Source: Oidiodendron maius Zn
Taxonomy: Eukaryota > Ascomycota > Leotiomycetes > Myxotrichaceae
Direction: 5' to 3'
DNA length: 64,000 bases
NCBI GenBank assembly: GCA_000827325.1
Contig: KN832877.1
Location: 1,612,001-1,676,000, forward strand
Positions 45,328 through 57,062 of the stretch are shown here, piece after piece; position 1 is the first letter of the stretch; each line of letters opens with the position of its first letter. The position numbers were made by a program, and so were the translations under genes. The notes beneath the pieces were generated by a model. That model searched no databases. It saw only the letters and a list, made by a program, of their open reading frames with translations, and was not told where the DNA came from.

Positions 45328-47395
45328 TTGACAATCAGAGACTGGTGGTTTGCATCAGTTGTTTGCCCGATTATCGCTGGGGCAATGGGGCCTCTCACCA
45401 ACCTATTCTGCCTCGCTGCACTTGTGACACCGTGGAGGGCTACGTATACTGAGACCCTGACGGACGCAAATGCTGAAGGTTTTCGAGACCCTCGTTGGTA
45501 TGTCTTTATTTAATCCATCGATATGGCAGAGATTGACGGGACTTAGGTGCATTGCTCTCAATGCCATTGCTTTAGCGGCCGGAATCTTGGGGAATGCTTT
45601 CCTCCTTGCAAACTTTGCAAGACGGATCAGATATATAATAGCGATACCCATATCAATACTGCTATGGCTCTTAGCAGCATTTTCAGTAAGTATCCCCTGT
45701 TAATTCTACTGCATTGGCTTCGAATTGATGGCATTTCAGTTACTTGGCAGCATTGTCTCAATGGAGATACATTCGCCACCCATCCGACCCGAGCAAACAT
45801 ACTCTCAGGGATACTGGTATGCTGTAATTGCTGCCGTTCTGTACTTTCTAATATCCATGCTTCTCACGGTCAACATATGCGGCTGCTGGCTCGGGCATTA
45901 TCCTCAACCAACTACCCTTACTGCACGAGACCAAGAAACGCTCATTCTTCAGTCAATGCTGCTTTGCTTATGGATTGCGATCTGGGCAGTAGGATTCTCC
46001 CATGCCGCAAATCTCAGCTATCCTGATGCAGTTTATTTCTGCGTCGTCACTGTCCTCACGTTGGGATTTAGCGAGCCACTTTCCAGCTACGGTGCGAGAT
46101 ATATGGTAATACCTTTCGTCATAGGAGGGCTCACATTTTTGGGTTTAATCATCTACCATATCCGAAAATTCTTCAGCGACTTAGCTGTAGAAAAGAAAAA
46201 CATTCAGTCAAGGAAGGTTCCAAAGCGGACGATAGAACGGACGATGACCTCCGAAGCGGACCTACGACAGAGATTGAGGCTCCCTCCACGGAACGAACCT
46301 GCTGATCATGAGCAGCACGGGAATTCCGACATTCATGGTCAAACAGTGACTCGCCACGACTCGGCGCCGCAAAGAATGGCCCAAATTAGAATCGTCCCAC
46401 CTGAGCCACGTTCCAGACGATCAAAACTCCGCTCCAAATTAGTGCTCTTGAGAGAGGAAAAGGACCGTTTCGATGCCATGCGAAGCATACAAGAAAATAC
46501 TTCCTCTTTCAAGAAATGGTACAGTTCTATGGCAAGTATCCTCACCTTTATCATCTATTGGGTCCTCGGTGCCACTATTCTCTGGAGAATAGAACTCCGA
46601 GAACAAAATCTCGGCTTTGCCGAAGCATTGTATTTCTGTTTCGTCTCACTGTTCACCATTGGATCAAGCGAATATACTCCGAGGACTAACGGAGGCAAAC
46701 CCTTCTTTGTTGTTTGGATGCTTTGCGATATACCAGTCATGACGATCTTAATCAGCGATTTGGCTACCACAATTATCCCCACTTTTAAAAACGCCATTTT
46801 AATTTTGGCCGACTGGACTGTGCTTTCGAAAGTAGGAATATATCGAAGTTTCTTAGAGAGACGCCCTCGATTAAAAGCGTTGGTCCCGGGAGGTCAAACT
46901 TTGCACAGACGAGGACGGGATATTGCATATCCGGTTCCGGAACAACGCAGCGAAGTCGATAATATGACTCCAACCATGAATCTTCTTGCAGCCATAAACG
47001 AAGCAGATGAAGAACTTGGTCAAAGACTTGTTTCCGCTATCAGGCGCATAGCTCACGATGTCCAGGCTTCTCCAGCGAAGAAGTACAATTATGAGGAATG
47101 GGTTGAGATTACTCGACTTGTTCGCTTCACGCGACAGAATGATGGTGGAGAGGAAGACGATGAGGGTCTTGTTGAGTGGGACTGGATTGGTGAGGATAGT
47201 CCTATGCTATCTCAGCAGTCTGAGGGAGAATGGATTTTGAATCAGCTCTGTGAGAGTCTAATTCGGTACAATAAACGGGAAATCAAATTGCAGAATGAGA
47301 GGGCAGTGGCTGTTAGGAATGCAGTGAACAGTATTGTAGGACTGCAGAGAGTTAGGGAGCCAAATGCTCGTGTGGCAGAGGAGGAATCAAGGTAG
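45328..47395 (+). CDS. TOK-like two-pore K+ channel with non-canonical selectivity filters
   Basis: Homologue of fungal TOK1 outward rectifiers (eight membrane segments, two pore loops). Exons: about 45328-45497, 45547-45685 and 45740-47395; the 5' exon with the start codon is unresolved. The N-terminus matches TOK (RDWWFASVVCPIIAGAMGPL, DPRWCIALNAIALA). Both pore loops are recognisable, but the filters diverge. Pore 1 reads VLTLGFSEPLSSYG, where TxGFGD is usual. Pore 2 reads LFTIGSSEYTPRTNGGKPFF, where TIGYGDFxPxSxxGKPFF is usual. The reading frame is intact across about 650 residues with a long charged cytosolic C-terminus. It may be a non-conducting or altered-selectivity paralogue. Confidence 0.85.
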
Positions 47396-47953
47396 CGCTT
47401 TTGCATTGAATCATTGCTGTAAGGGACCCGAAGAAGCTTGAAAAACTCGAGATTGTTTTGATTGAATTATTCTTCCATTCTACCAAACTCAGAAGGCTCA
47501 GGCACGACGTCTCGCACCGTAATTGATGAGCCACTGAACAGTCTCAAGACGATCCCAAAGCCCTGCTTCCATGAGTGATAATCTTCTGTAGTGGTTGCTC
47601 TGATCGATTGAAACACCCTTGCCATATAGCCATTCAAGGGTTTTTATGCCAGTCGACTCGGCAGCTGCGAGTAAGATGCCATTACTTCCGTAGCTGACGA
47701 CGACATAGATGCAAAGTGGTATGTTACGCCAAACCCTGGGTTTAGCATGTCACGTTGCAATACAGGGTACAGAATTCTGAATAGATTTGATACTTAAGGA
47801 ATTAAGCTAACGATTCTCATGGAGCAGCAGCCGGCCGACTGCGGCGTCAAAACCAGGAACGAAACATAAATATCAAGCTAGAGAATGAAAAGCCTGCACA
47901 CACCCCCCGAATATAAAATTTGCCACTTAGATTTAGCTGATCTTGTGCAAGTT
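47396..47953. other. Intergenic between convergent genes
   Basis: Shared 3' region of the channel gene (plus) and the small secreted-protein gene (minus). Nothing else is supported. Confidence 0.45.
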
Positions 47954-48552
47954 TCAGATAATAGCACAGTCGTACGAGGCGATGCGATCATTCCAGCCAA
48001 TAGTGCGAAGGTCGGCTATTTGCCCTGTCTGGTCGTCGAGGTCACCTTGGTTATCGTTGCAGTTCGTGTTACTTTAAAACCGTCTATGTCAGTCGGGTAC
48101 TAATTTATCATGGAATATACGTTTTTTAGGGCGTAACATACTCGTAGAATTTGCATGCGAAGCCAGGATTAATCCTAAATGAGCTGATCGAGTCGGTGAA
48201 GTCACTTCCTAGGTTGCCTAATTCATGATTAGTATATCTTCCTAGCTTTTAATGTTAACTAGGGAGAATGAAGTTGGAGCTGTGTGGTGTACGGAATTGT
48301 CCCCATCCTTTCTTAGTAGTACATGTACATTTACTTACTGCATACAAAGTTTCCTGGAAATCCAAGACCAGTGCAGCTTTCAAAGTTGATGTCTCGGCAG
48401 ACTAGTATCAAACTCCCGGTCAGTTCTCGTAGAATTCTAAGGTGAGACGATAAAAAGGGTTTAACCAGACAAAACATACTTGTTGCAGCTTCATCCGCTT
48501 GCACAGCAACCGCGCCGGCCATGATGTAGACGAATACGTTAGTGAGACGCAT
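47954..48552 (-). CDS. Small secreted cysteine-containing protein, possibly beta/gamma-crystallin-like
   Basis: Four small exons (48552-48480, 48401-48339, 48217-48142, 48071-47954) join with matching phases into 109 residues. A signal peptide (MRLTNVFVYIMAGAVAVQA) is followed by a mature protein with six Cys: ICRDINFESC, NFVCSNLGSDF, FACKFYDNTNC, and SYDCAII at the C-terminus. The pattern F-x-C-x-F-Y-x-x-x-x-C ... G-x-I-x-D-L-R-x-x-G-W-N-D ... S-Y-x-C resembles fungal secreted proteins with a beta/gamma-crystallin-like fold. It is an effector- or antimicrobial-sized protein; function unknown. Introns of 78, 121 and 70 nt make up nearly half of the gene, so no single frame reveals it. Confidence 0.8.
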
Positions 48553-50553
48553 GATTATTGTTGATATGAGCAGTAATAGTAATTGGATAGTATATCGTTG
48601 AGATGTTGTAATTCAAGTTACTGAAAACAATAATAGCTAACAACGGGTTCGATCATAGATATTTATACTTATTAAAGCCGGAGATAGAAACTTATCATGA
48701 TGCCCCAGTCTTACACTGTTTACTGCTTTTGGAGGCCTACACTAATGCTCTTAATGAATGGTCTCACATCAGCCTTCCTGCCCACCCGTGCCTCGTCAGC
48801 ACGTTCAGTTGCTCTAGATCCTGAACGAAGACAGTGGAATTCTCGAATCCCTCGAGGCTCAATTCATAATCACAATTGGAGAAGGTTGATTTGTACGGAT
48901 CATCTCCTATCGGTCCTTCTACTTCAATCATATAGTAGTATATACTTTAGCCCTTATTTCAAGAACTATACTCTAAGATAATTGTAAATTTGTATTAATT
49001 TAAGGATACGTAATGCCAAGTTAGCGCTCATGATCCACTCTAAGCCACTCCGTAAAAGCAACAACTGCCACCGGAATTTCGAAGGATAGATTCAAGAGAA
49101 TGTAATCAAGGACTTCAACTGTAGAAAAGACGTGACTAATGGCAGCCTGACTACCGACAGAGCCATTAAATATTCTCAGTAACTCTGAATTTCAAATTTT
49201 AACATAGCAAGTATGCGAAGAATACCAGACTGTATTAGGCTCTAAAGACCCTGTAACGCATCATGTATCGACATTGGGCAAGTATAATATTATGGTTCTT
49301 TCTGGTGCTGACGGGAATGCTCCGCCTAGGCTCAGGTAGATGCATCAGCGCGCATTTACGAGCAAGGTGTGTGTTAAATGTTATTCGCTGTTGCTTTTAC
49401 GAAAGTGTCCCTGTGCATGGTCAAAGATAATGACCAGTGATAAAGTTAATTTGGGCAAAAGGGCTGCAGACGCATTGCATGTCCGATGCTAACAAAGGTG
49501 GGATCCTCGTCAGAGGATTCTGAAGATCGAGTAAGGTTGTCACTAATTTCATATTCCAGCCTAATCGAGTCGTCCTGTCCAGGGATAACCTATGTGCTAA
49601 TGTAACTAGCAACATTGCCGACAGCCAGTATCGTATTATCTTATGAAAGGAAGCCGCGCATTGATGTTCTACTCTATGCACAAAGGTCACCTGATAAAAG
49701 CTTCTCTTAGTCTGTGTCAGAGAGACAGTGGGCAGGGAAAGATAACCTGGTATTCAGCATAAAAGAGTGGTAAATTACAGTTAGGTTGCAAGCTACTACA
49801 ACACCCAAAGTGGGGTTTTACACAGGGCAATATCATTATATAAGCGTTATCCTTGTCAATCACCAATCTGACGGTGTAAGCTCTAGCGCAAAAACAAATG
49901 GGTGCCGAGCGGACTAAAATACGGACTTAAAAGGTGGAGGAAGGATCGTCTCAATCTTAGCTTCGGGGTGATGCCGCCGTGGCTTGCCTAAGTGCCCGCT
50001 TTAGGGAGTCCGGGGTGGCTATTTCAGTTCGGCATGAGTGTGAGTTGTTGCACCTCGAAGCGAAAAGGGGCTTTTCGTAGATTTGAATAATAGAAATCGT
50101 TCAACTCGCCAAATGTATAGGCTGATAGGGTTGGGTTAATATCAGCCTTTGTGATAGGGAATGTATCGTAGGACATTTGGTTTTGGAACCAGCTAAATCG
50201 CTGTCGACCCTTCCCCTTTAGGATTAATGACAGCGCATCACGTGTGGTAATTGGCTCGAATCTGGTTGTGGTATAGCAAATGGAGATGGCAGTCGTGTTC
50301 CTGCTCACTCTTGAAGTGCTTTATTCTCCTTCATTTTTCGCACCGCTAGACTTGGATAGATTTAGATTAAGTGGGATTAACCCTTTTTTTTTCGTGAATC
50401 ACTGACAAAATTGAAAAAAAGGAAAGGGTAGATTCAAACGTTTCGCAAGTAACTGTTCGTTAAATGGTGATACATGTAGGTAGTTTCGCTCCATAAAATA
50501 ATTCGTGAGTACGACAACAATTTCAGATGCCTGCTTCCATGTCCCAAATCAGC
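48553..50553. other. Two-kilobase gene-poor region
   Basis: Minus frames at 49421-49690 and 50024-50308 are unrecognised. The second (QNQMSYDTFPITKADINPTL, ELNDFYYSNLRKAPFRFEVQ) looks protein-like but lacks partners. A poly-T run lies near 50383. No RNA gene or repeat seen. Confidence 0.4.
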
Positions 50554-51757
50554 TCAGAAGATGGCCAACGCGTTTGCAGGCGACCCAACAAGTCCAGGGA
50601 TATTGAGAGGAATAGATGTTAGTAGGAAGGAGTAGCGCTTCGTCCTGGTGCAATGCTCGCCCAGTGCTTTCAAATTCCACAGCTCACCTATGTTGAGGCC
50701 AAACATGGAAAGAAAATAAGGTTGTAGCACTGGACATGACGTTACTATGGCACAGCCCTGGCTATTAATAGGATTCTTGTGCTGAACTTACCCAAATTCG
50801 ACGCATCTCCCGGGGTTCCATCTTCTTTCTTAGGTGGGTACACCTCGAACGCCATCATATCACCAGCCACAGCCGAAAAGTGCTTGTTCCAGAACCACTT
50901 TGCACTGTCCAAATTTCCTTCTACGCCGATCTGCCCTCCTGTAGCCATCATTTCTTGCAGCTGCTCCTCCGCGGTCATGTTCATCAAGTCCTCTGTATAT
51001 CCGGAACGTATGATCAAAATGTCGCCATGTTTTAGTTGCACACCTTGGTACGTTGCAATTGCTTCCAGATCGTGGGTCGTAATCGTGTGATCTGAGAAAA
51101 CTTGGTATCTTATGCCTTTTGCTCTTGCATACTGTCTGTAGTCCAACAGCACCCCCCGGCCGACAATGCCCCCACGATCATGCCAGTGGTCAAGTGTCGG
51201 GAGCTTCTTTTCCTGATCGTATAGGAGCGTCGGCTGTTCCAACTGTTCTTTACTCGGTGCATTACCGTTGTAGCCCATCCCACTAGGCTGGTGATAGTAA
51301 TGTAGCAAGCTGTCCCACTGGGTGGAGCACTGCGTGTTAAATTCGATATCATCATCGAGCGCGCTGAAATTCGCCTTCTCATTCCAATTGATAATCTTGT
51401 GTGTTAGAGCTTTGCGATTCAGGGCAATCCGAACCGTGTCGAGGGGCGCGTTGAGCGAGATGGATACGCCATCGCGAGCCTCCTTACAGGCCTCTCGCAC
51501 AGCAGACGGAGTTAGAAGATTCAAGCAGCCGAGGTGATCCTTTTTGCCATCGCTGTCACTGTTGCAAGCTTTTGATTAGCAACTTCAGAAAGCATCTCTG
51601 TCATTATATCTGTATCAAAATTTCTCTGGTGGGGCTGGGGTCACAATATATCTACAGGTCAAAAAATCACCTACAACACTCCCCATGCACAGCCATGCGG
51701 CATGCCTTCTACCGGCGGAAGAGAGTCAAAGTCAGGAAGGTTATTAATCACCGCCAT
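50554..51757 (-). CDS. Putative cyclase (kynurenine formamidase-like metal hydrolase family)
   Basis: Three exons, 51757-51675, 51558-50792 and 50729-50554 (introns 116 and 62 nt), 341 residues. The N-terminus (LPDFDSLPPVEGMPHGCAWG, KKDHLGCLNLLTP, DGVSISLN) and C-terminus (LSMFGLNIGELWNLKALGEH, PANALAIF) match fungal cyclase-family proteins, PF04199. The active-site strand reads LDHWHDRGGIVGRGVLLDYR. The family cleaves amides or lactones, or catalyses related hydrolytic ring reactions, with a bound metal. It is divergent from a Baeyer-Villiger monooxygenase, the kind of enzyme that makes lactones and esters, so a shared catabolic or biosynthetic route is plausible. Confidence 0.85.
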
Positions 51758-52230
51758 TCGAAATGTATAGTAAGATAACTGAGCCGAGCAACCAATGCAA
51801 TTGTGGAAGGTAGCAGAGGATGCACTTTTAAAGAGTTGGAAGAGAAGCAGGACTGAGAGACCAGTGCAGATCATGACGATCTGCGCGAGCGGGCCAGTGG
51901 GAGTGAGAATCAAGGTGTTGCCGGATACGACCGGATACGACAAGAAATTGCCGATATAGTACCTGCATGCATCAAGCTGCGCGTATCATACGACAAATTC
52001 CCTTAGGTGCTTCGAATCATCGAGTCGGATTGTGGAAGGTCCGAACTGTCGACGGCACGTGGAACGGCATGATTAGTTCTCCTTCCAATCACAACGTTAC
52101 AGTCAATGCACATAATATATGCTTCCGAGCGAAGTGCCAGTTGAGGGGATAGATAACTGCAATAGATCCTATCAAGCCCTTGGTCGTTTTACCCACATTA
52201 TTGTTCTCCGCTGAATACCTCTTCACTGTC
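51758..52230. promoter_or_regulatory. Divergent promoter of cyclase and BVMO genes
   Basis: 473 bp separate the two divergent start codons. This is consistent with co-regulation. No specific operator identified. Confidence 0.5.
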
Positions 52231-54189
52231 ATGTCTTCCATACTAGAAAATCATGACGGCAGTGTCATCGCGAACCTACAGCAAGCCGAAATAATCTATG
52301 CGCGTGAGCGCGACAAGCGCATCCGTAGTGATGGCATTGCGCAATATATCAACCTTAGCAACTTTGAGAAGCTCCCTCACTTCGCCAAAGATCCGTGGAT
52401 CCATGTTGATCGGGGTTTTCCAGACAATGCGGACTTACTCAATCAACAACATCGTATCCTGATTATAGGGGCTGGTTATGGCGGTCTGCTCGCCGCAGTG
52501 CGCCTCCTCCAAACGGGATTTTCGCTGGACGACATTCTCCTCGTTGATGCCGCGGGTGGATTTGGCGGAACATGGTACTGGAATCGCTACCCGGGCTTGA
52601 TGTGTGACGTTGAAAGTTATATCTACATGCCTCTCCTCGAGGAGACTGGGTACATGCCGAAGCATAAGTACGCTGCAGGCACAGAGCTACGCCAGCACGC
52701 CTTGAATATTGCAGCGCAATGGAAGCTGGACACAAGAGCGGTATTTCGTACGACTGCAAAGGAAATGATGTGGGTCGATGACGATAAATGCTGGAAAGTC
52801 GAGTTGGTCCGGCATTGCGAGAGTTCAGAACAGCCGGTCACTATCAGAGCAGATTTTGTGCTTCTTTTCTCCGGGCTGTTAAATACCCCCAAACTTCCCA
52901 ATATACCAGGCATTGAGCAGTTTCGGGGGCACATGTTTCATACCTCGCGGTGGGATTATGACTATACTGGAGGCTCACCAGAACAGCCGGCTTTGATAAA
53001 CATGAAGGATAAAAAGGTGGCTATCGTTGGCACAGGAGCGACAGCTATTCAGGCCGTGCCGCAATCTGCAAAGTGGGCGCAACATCTGTATGTCGTGCAG
53101 CGCACACCCTCGGCAGTGGATGTCCGAGACAACCGCAAGACCGACCCAGAGTGGTGGGAGCACGAAGTCATTTCAAGAGGGAAGGGCTGGCAGCGGGAGA
53201 GGATGGAAAATTACAACGCTTTCCTGTCAGGTGCAACAGACGGAATTGTGGATTTGGTGCAGGACGCGTGGACGAGCTTGAAGACATATTGCGCTATTAT
53301 CGGTGGCCCATCAAATCTTGATCCTGATTTTCTCTCAGTGGTAAAATCAATGGATCTGACCCGGCAGAATCGGATCCATCAACGAGTAGATGATCTTGTA
53401 CACGCAGAGACCACAGCCAAGTATCTCAAGCCATGGTATCCGACATGGTGCAAGCGACCTTGCTTTCACGATGAATATCTCCAGGCCTTCAACAACGACA
53501 ACGTCAGTCTTGTTGACACTGACGGCAAAGGCATTACCCGCTTCACAGAGGATGCGATAGTTGTTGGAGAGAACGAAATTAACGTCGATGTCGTTATCTT
53601 TAGCACAGGCTTCAGACTTGGCGTTCTCCATAATCCCGCTGAAGGTGCCGGCATGTCCATCATAGGTCGTGCCGGCAAGTCGATGGCGCAGAAGTGGCTT
53701 GACGGTGTTGCGACGCTGCATGGTATGATTTCTCATGACTTTCCTAACCTCTTCTTTCCCGGCTCGAAGCAAGGAGGTGGTTCCCCGAACCAGGTATATC
53801 TGCTTGATCAGGTCGCCCACCACGTCGCATTTGTGATAGATCATTCTCTCCGCCGTGCCGGCGGGTTGCAGGAGAAGGTCTCAATTGAGCCATCTATCGA
53901 AGCGGAGGAGGCCTGGTCGCGAAAGATCATGTCTCAAGCCCGGGCATTTGCTGGTGTACAAGGCTGCACACCGAGTTACATCAACGGAGAGGGAGCTAAG
54001 CTAGAAGACCCGGACGCTATCATGAAATCTTTGAGATCCCCGCCGTGGGGTAGAGGAATTGGCCAGTTCATCAAGGTCGTAGAAGAGTGGAGAGAGAGAG
54101 GAGATCTTGCGGGTCTGGAGATTGCGAAGGCAGGAAGTGATCTCCCGTCCAGGAAGATGGAAGTTTCTCAGCAAGACGTTGGTGTATAA
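52231..54189 (+). CDS. Baeyer-Villiger monooxygenase (FAD/NADPH)
   Basis: Intronless, 652 residues; the ATG at 52231 gives MSSILENHDG. FAD Rossmann motif ILIIGAGYGGLLAA at about 78-90. GGFGGTWYWNRYPGLMCDVE follows, typical of BVMOs. The BVMO fingerprint reads FRGHMFHTSRWDYDY, and the NADPH Rossmann motif VAIVGTGATAIQ. A late DVVIFSTGFRLG matches the conserved ATG-type segment. Likely cytosolic, inserting oxygen next to a ketone to give an ester or lactone. The neighbouring cyclase-family hydrolase could act on such a product. Substrate unknown. Confidence 0.95.
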   Translation: MSSILENHDGSVIANLQQAEIIYARERDKRIRSDGIAQYINLSNFEKLPHFAKDPWIHVDRGFPDNADLLNQQHRILIIGAGYGGLLAAVRLLQTGFSLDDILLVDAAGGFGGTWYWNRYPGLMCDVESYIYMPLLEETGYMPKHKYAAGTELRQHALNIAAQWKLDTRAVFRTTAKEMMWVDDDKCWKVELVRHCESSEQPVTIRADFVLLFSGLLNTPKLPNIPGIEQFRGHMFHTSRWDYDYTGGSPEQPALINMKDKKVAIVGTGATAIQAVPQSAKWAQHLYVVQRTPSAVDVRDNRKTDPEWWEHEVISRGKGWQRERMENYNAFLSGATDGIVDLVQDAWTSLKTYCAIIGGPSNLDPDFLSVVKSMDLTRQNRIHQRVDDLVHAETTAKYLKPWYPTWCKRPCFHDEYLQAFNNDNVSLVDTDGKGITRFTEDAIVVGENEINVDVVIFSTGFRLGVLHNPAEGAGMSIIGRAGKSMAQKWLDGVATLHGMISHDFPNLFFPGSKQGGGSPNQVYLLDQVAHHVAFVIDHSLRRAGGLQEKVSIEPSIEAEEAWSRKIMSQARAFAGVQGCTPSYINGEGAKLEDPDAIMKSLRSPPWGRGIGQFIKVVEEWRERGDLAGLEIAKAGSDLPSRKMEVSQQDVGV

Positions 54190-55159
54190 AGGACAGACTA
54201 GGACTGGATACCGCGGTGTCTGGTTGTGAAGGAATAGTCAGGTGGCTTTTATAGATGGCCTATCTAAGTCATATCTCCTAAGCCGTTTAATCATTATTTA
54301 GCCCAATTTATAGCCTTCAACGTTATGCTAAATAGGATGATATGTTCAAGTATTGTTAGGACTCCGGTTAGTCGTCTAGTTACAAGGTTAGAGATGTCTT
54401 GTTGGCAATAAATCTTAATATATATTCTACACGTCTAGAAATCATATATCGTTGTTTTACTAAGTGTACGAATCTAACATTATGCCTATATCCGTTGTCA
54501 AAAAGGGCTTGTTTTGTCAACGCTAAATGTAGGATTCAAATGGCGAAGGACCCCCTTCTCCCTTTAATCGTAGATTTTAATCTATATAGCGTATAGCCTA
54601 ATTTTACTATCATGTGCGTCACTATCTCTATAATATAACGTCAGAGGTTACAGGATCAAAGGATTCATTAGTATATATGGAATCGTTATTGTATTGTCTA
54701 GAGTGCTAAGCTGCATATAACCATATAATATATAGTGCGCTGCCACTCGCTACGTTACGGATATACGAATCATCCGTTCGGATCCGAATGCCCGAATATC
54801 CTTCGCATATAATCTATAATATAATCTACAACTCGCCTAAATTGATTCTCTACTAAGAGGGTAAACTAGTTACTCTTACTCTTTCTCTTTTATCTTACTT
54901 TAATTATAGGTTTTATACATTCCGCGCCATTTCTTAACGTACTGTACATATGGTATTTGAGGAGGGGAAACCATTGCATACGTTTGATTGCGCACATAGC
55001 ATATTTTAATGATACCATAGCGGAGTGAAGTCTGTATATTGCTGATAGAGAAGAGCTAGTCCCCGGATTATTGGCCGAATGGAGGTAGAGCAGTGCAAAA
55101 AGGATGAATGCGATATCCTCAGCATAAAATATAGCACGCAGCTTAGAAAATCCAACGAA
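54190..55159. other. AT-rich gene-free island
   Basis: A strikingly AT-rich segment with many TA-rich words (atataatatatag, ctataatataatct) and no coding frame above about 65 codons. This looks like a repeat mutated by RIP (repeat-induced point mutation), but no parent element is recognisable. Confidence 0.5.
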
Positions 55160-56216
55160 TCATTCGTATCCTTTAACTTCATTTGAGCTCCACTCCCACA
55201 GCTTCACTGCGAGTTCGGCGTTGTTCGATAACGCACTCCCCCGTCCAGCGAGACCAAGAGGCTCGTAATACTCGCCACCCTTTACCTGGAGCTGACCATC
55301 TCCCAGAGCAGCTGTAGCAGCCCACAGCTGGCCCTTAGCGCCATCTTGGACTGATGAATAGAAGACCTTCTTTGCAACGTTCACAAGGCTGCCCACGACC
55401 TTCCAGTTCGATATTACAGACTGATAGAGCTCCGTATTTACGGACCCTGGATGAATCGCCACGGCCGTGATACCCTGGGTACTATACAGCCGCTGTAGCT
55501 CCTTTACAAACAGTATGTTCGCGAGCTTGCTCTGGCCGTAGCGCGTGACTGAAGAGTAATTGGCCATAGCTGTGTGGAGCGCATCAAAAACTATTCCCTT
55601 CCTGGGAGCAAAGGAGTGTGCTAAGCTGCTTAAGCTGATAACTCGTACATCAGCACCAGGGAGTTTTGCAGTCGCAATGAGAGTTGGCAGGAGGAGCTTG
55701 CAGAGCAGGAAGTGTCCCATGTGGTTCGTGCCAAACTGGGACTCGTAGCCATCAGTTGTTAGCGCTGCAGGCGTGGCCATAATCCCTGCATTGAGGATTA
55801 GAAGATCCAGGCGTGGTTCACTATCCTTGCCGACCCTCTTCTTCTCGAGCTCGAGGAATGTCCGTGCCGTGGATTGGACCGAAGTGAGGCTAGTGAGATC
55901 GCAGTGTATGAACAGTATTCGGGAGACTGCATTCGGGGCCTCTTCTTCTATATCGGAGATGGCGTTCTTTGAAGAGGCTTCATTCCTTGCTACCAAGTAT
56001 ATGCGGGCGGGGCTGTGTTTCACTAGTTGCAAGATAGATTCTTTGCCCAAGCCCACATTTCCTGTGACAGATGTCAGCGATTTTATAAGACTAGGGTCTG
56101 AGGACTCGCAGTGAGCCGGGCCTACCTCCAGTGATAAGCACAACCTTGCCATCAAGTGAGGAGATATCGGTGTCAGGATCAAAAGTAGATCCACGATGGA
56201 GTAGGCGGGTAAACAT
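55160..56216 (-). CDS. Short-chain dehydrogenase/reductase
   Basis: Two exons, 56216-56126 and 56061-55160 (64-nt intron), 330 residues. NAD(P)-binding TGxxxGxG in VLITGGNVGLGKES spans the splice junction. The acidic/NAG segment reads LDLLILNAGIMATP, the catalytic Ser is in VISLSSLAHS and YxxxK in YGQSKLANILF. PGSVNTELY gives the substrate loop. It resembles the fungal WW-oxidoreductase/retinol-dehydrogenase-like SDRs. No membrane segment. Together with the BVMO and cyclase it may form a small metabolic group, separated from them by the AT-rich island. Confidence 0.92.
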
Positions 56217-57062
56217 TATTGGGGTCAGCCCAGAAGGAAGTCAACAGAAGGGAGGCAGAGTGAGCAAGTAAATATTATTTTGAGCGAGGCAGAAAGAAAT
56301 ATTTATAATAATTGCGCCTTGTTTTGGGTTCTGCCGAAAGAACGGACTCAGACCCCCCTTTTCACTATATAAACTTTAGCGAGCCAGATTATTACAAACC
56401 AAAAGTCTGATTTCGTAATTTCGAAGCAGGAAATGTTGTTAATTGAGCCTATTTGGGACGAAGTGCTGACATGTCTCCGACAGGCCACAAGTTATGAAAA
56501 ATATAATTTCCCTGAAAGAGCTCATAATGCAACCGGCTATAAGCTCAGGGCGAGTAGAGAAGCCGTTGACACGACACACTTAGAACACTGAGGAACATCC
56601 CTCCCATTTTCTTAAGAGACAAGGGGGTGCGTTGCATGCCTTGTTTAGTCTTGGCGCTTGCGGTTTTGGCCTGAAATATAAGGTTTAAAGTAGCCTCCAC
56701 CTGTATGCCAGGATGGGTCCATATGAGCCACTGAGTCTGTGAATGAAGCCTCGAATAATTATCTCGTGGTAAGCTTATTCTAAGCCGTGTGTCCTACACT
56801 AGCCTGTATGGCAGGCTCCATGAAAACTTGACAGATAATCCAAGAAGAAACTTCTTTACTTCCTATTTGTGTCAAATTTAAACAGCTCCGCAGATCAAGT
56901 CCACTGCCTCAACGAAAAGAAATTACGGGAAGATGCAAGGCTTGAATACAATTTGATACATATATTATAAAGCTATGAAGAAGTCTTCCCCTTTACTTCC
57001 TCTTGAGCTCCGCCTCCCTACTATTCGTCTTTTTCAACTTTGCAACTAAAGAGGTAATAAAG
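56217..57062. other. Intergenic
   Basis: Holds the promoter of the SDR gene and the 3' flank of the protease-like gene. No other feature supported. Confidence 0.5.

Noticed and set aside
52435-53844. Minus-strand frames of 76-165 codons inside the BVMO gene
   Set aside because: Antisense shadows of a strongly conserved plus-strand enzyme.
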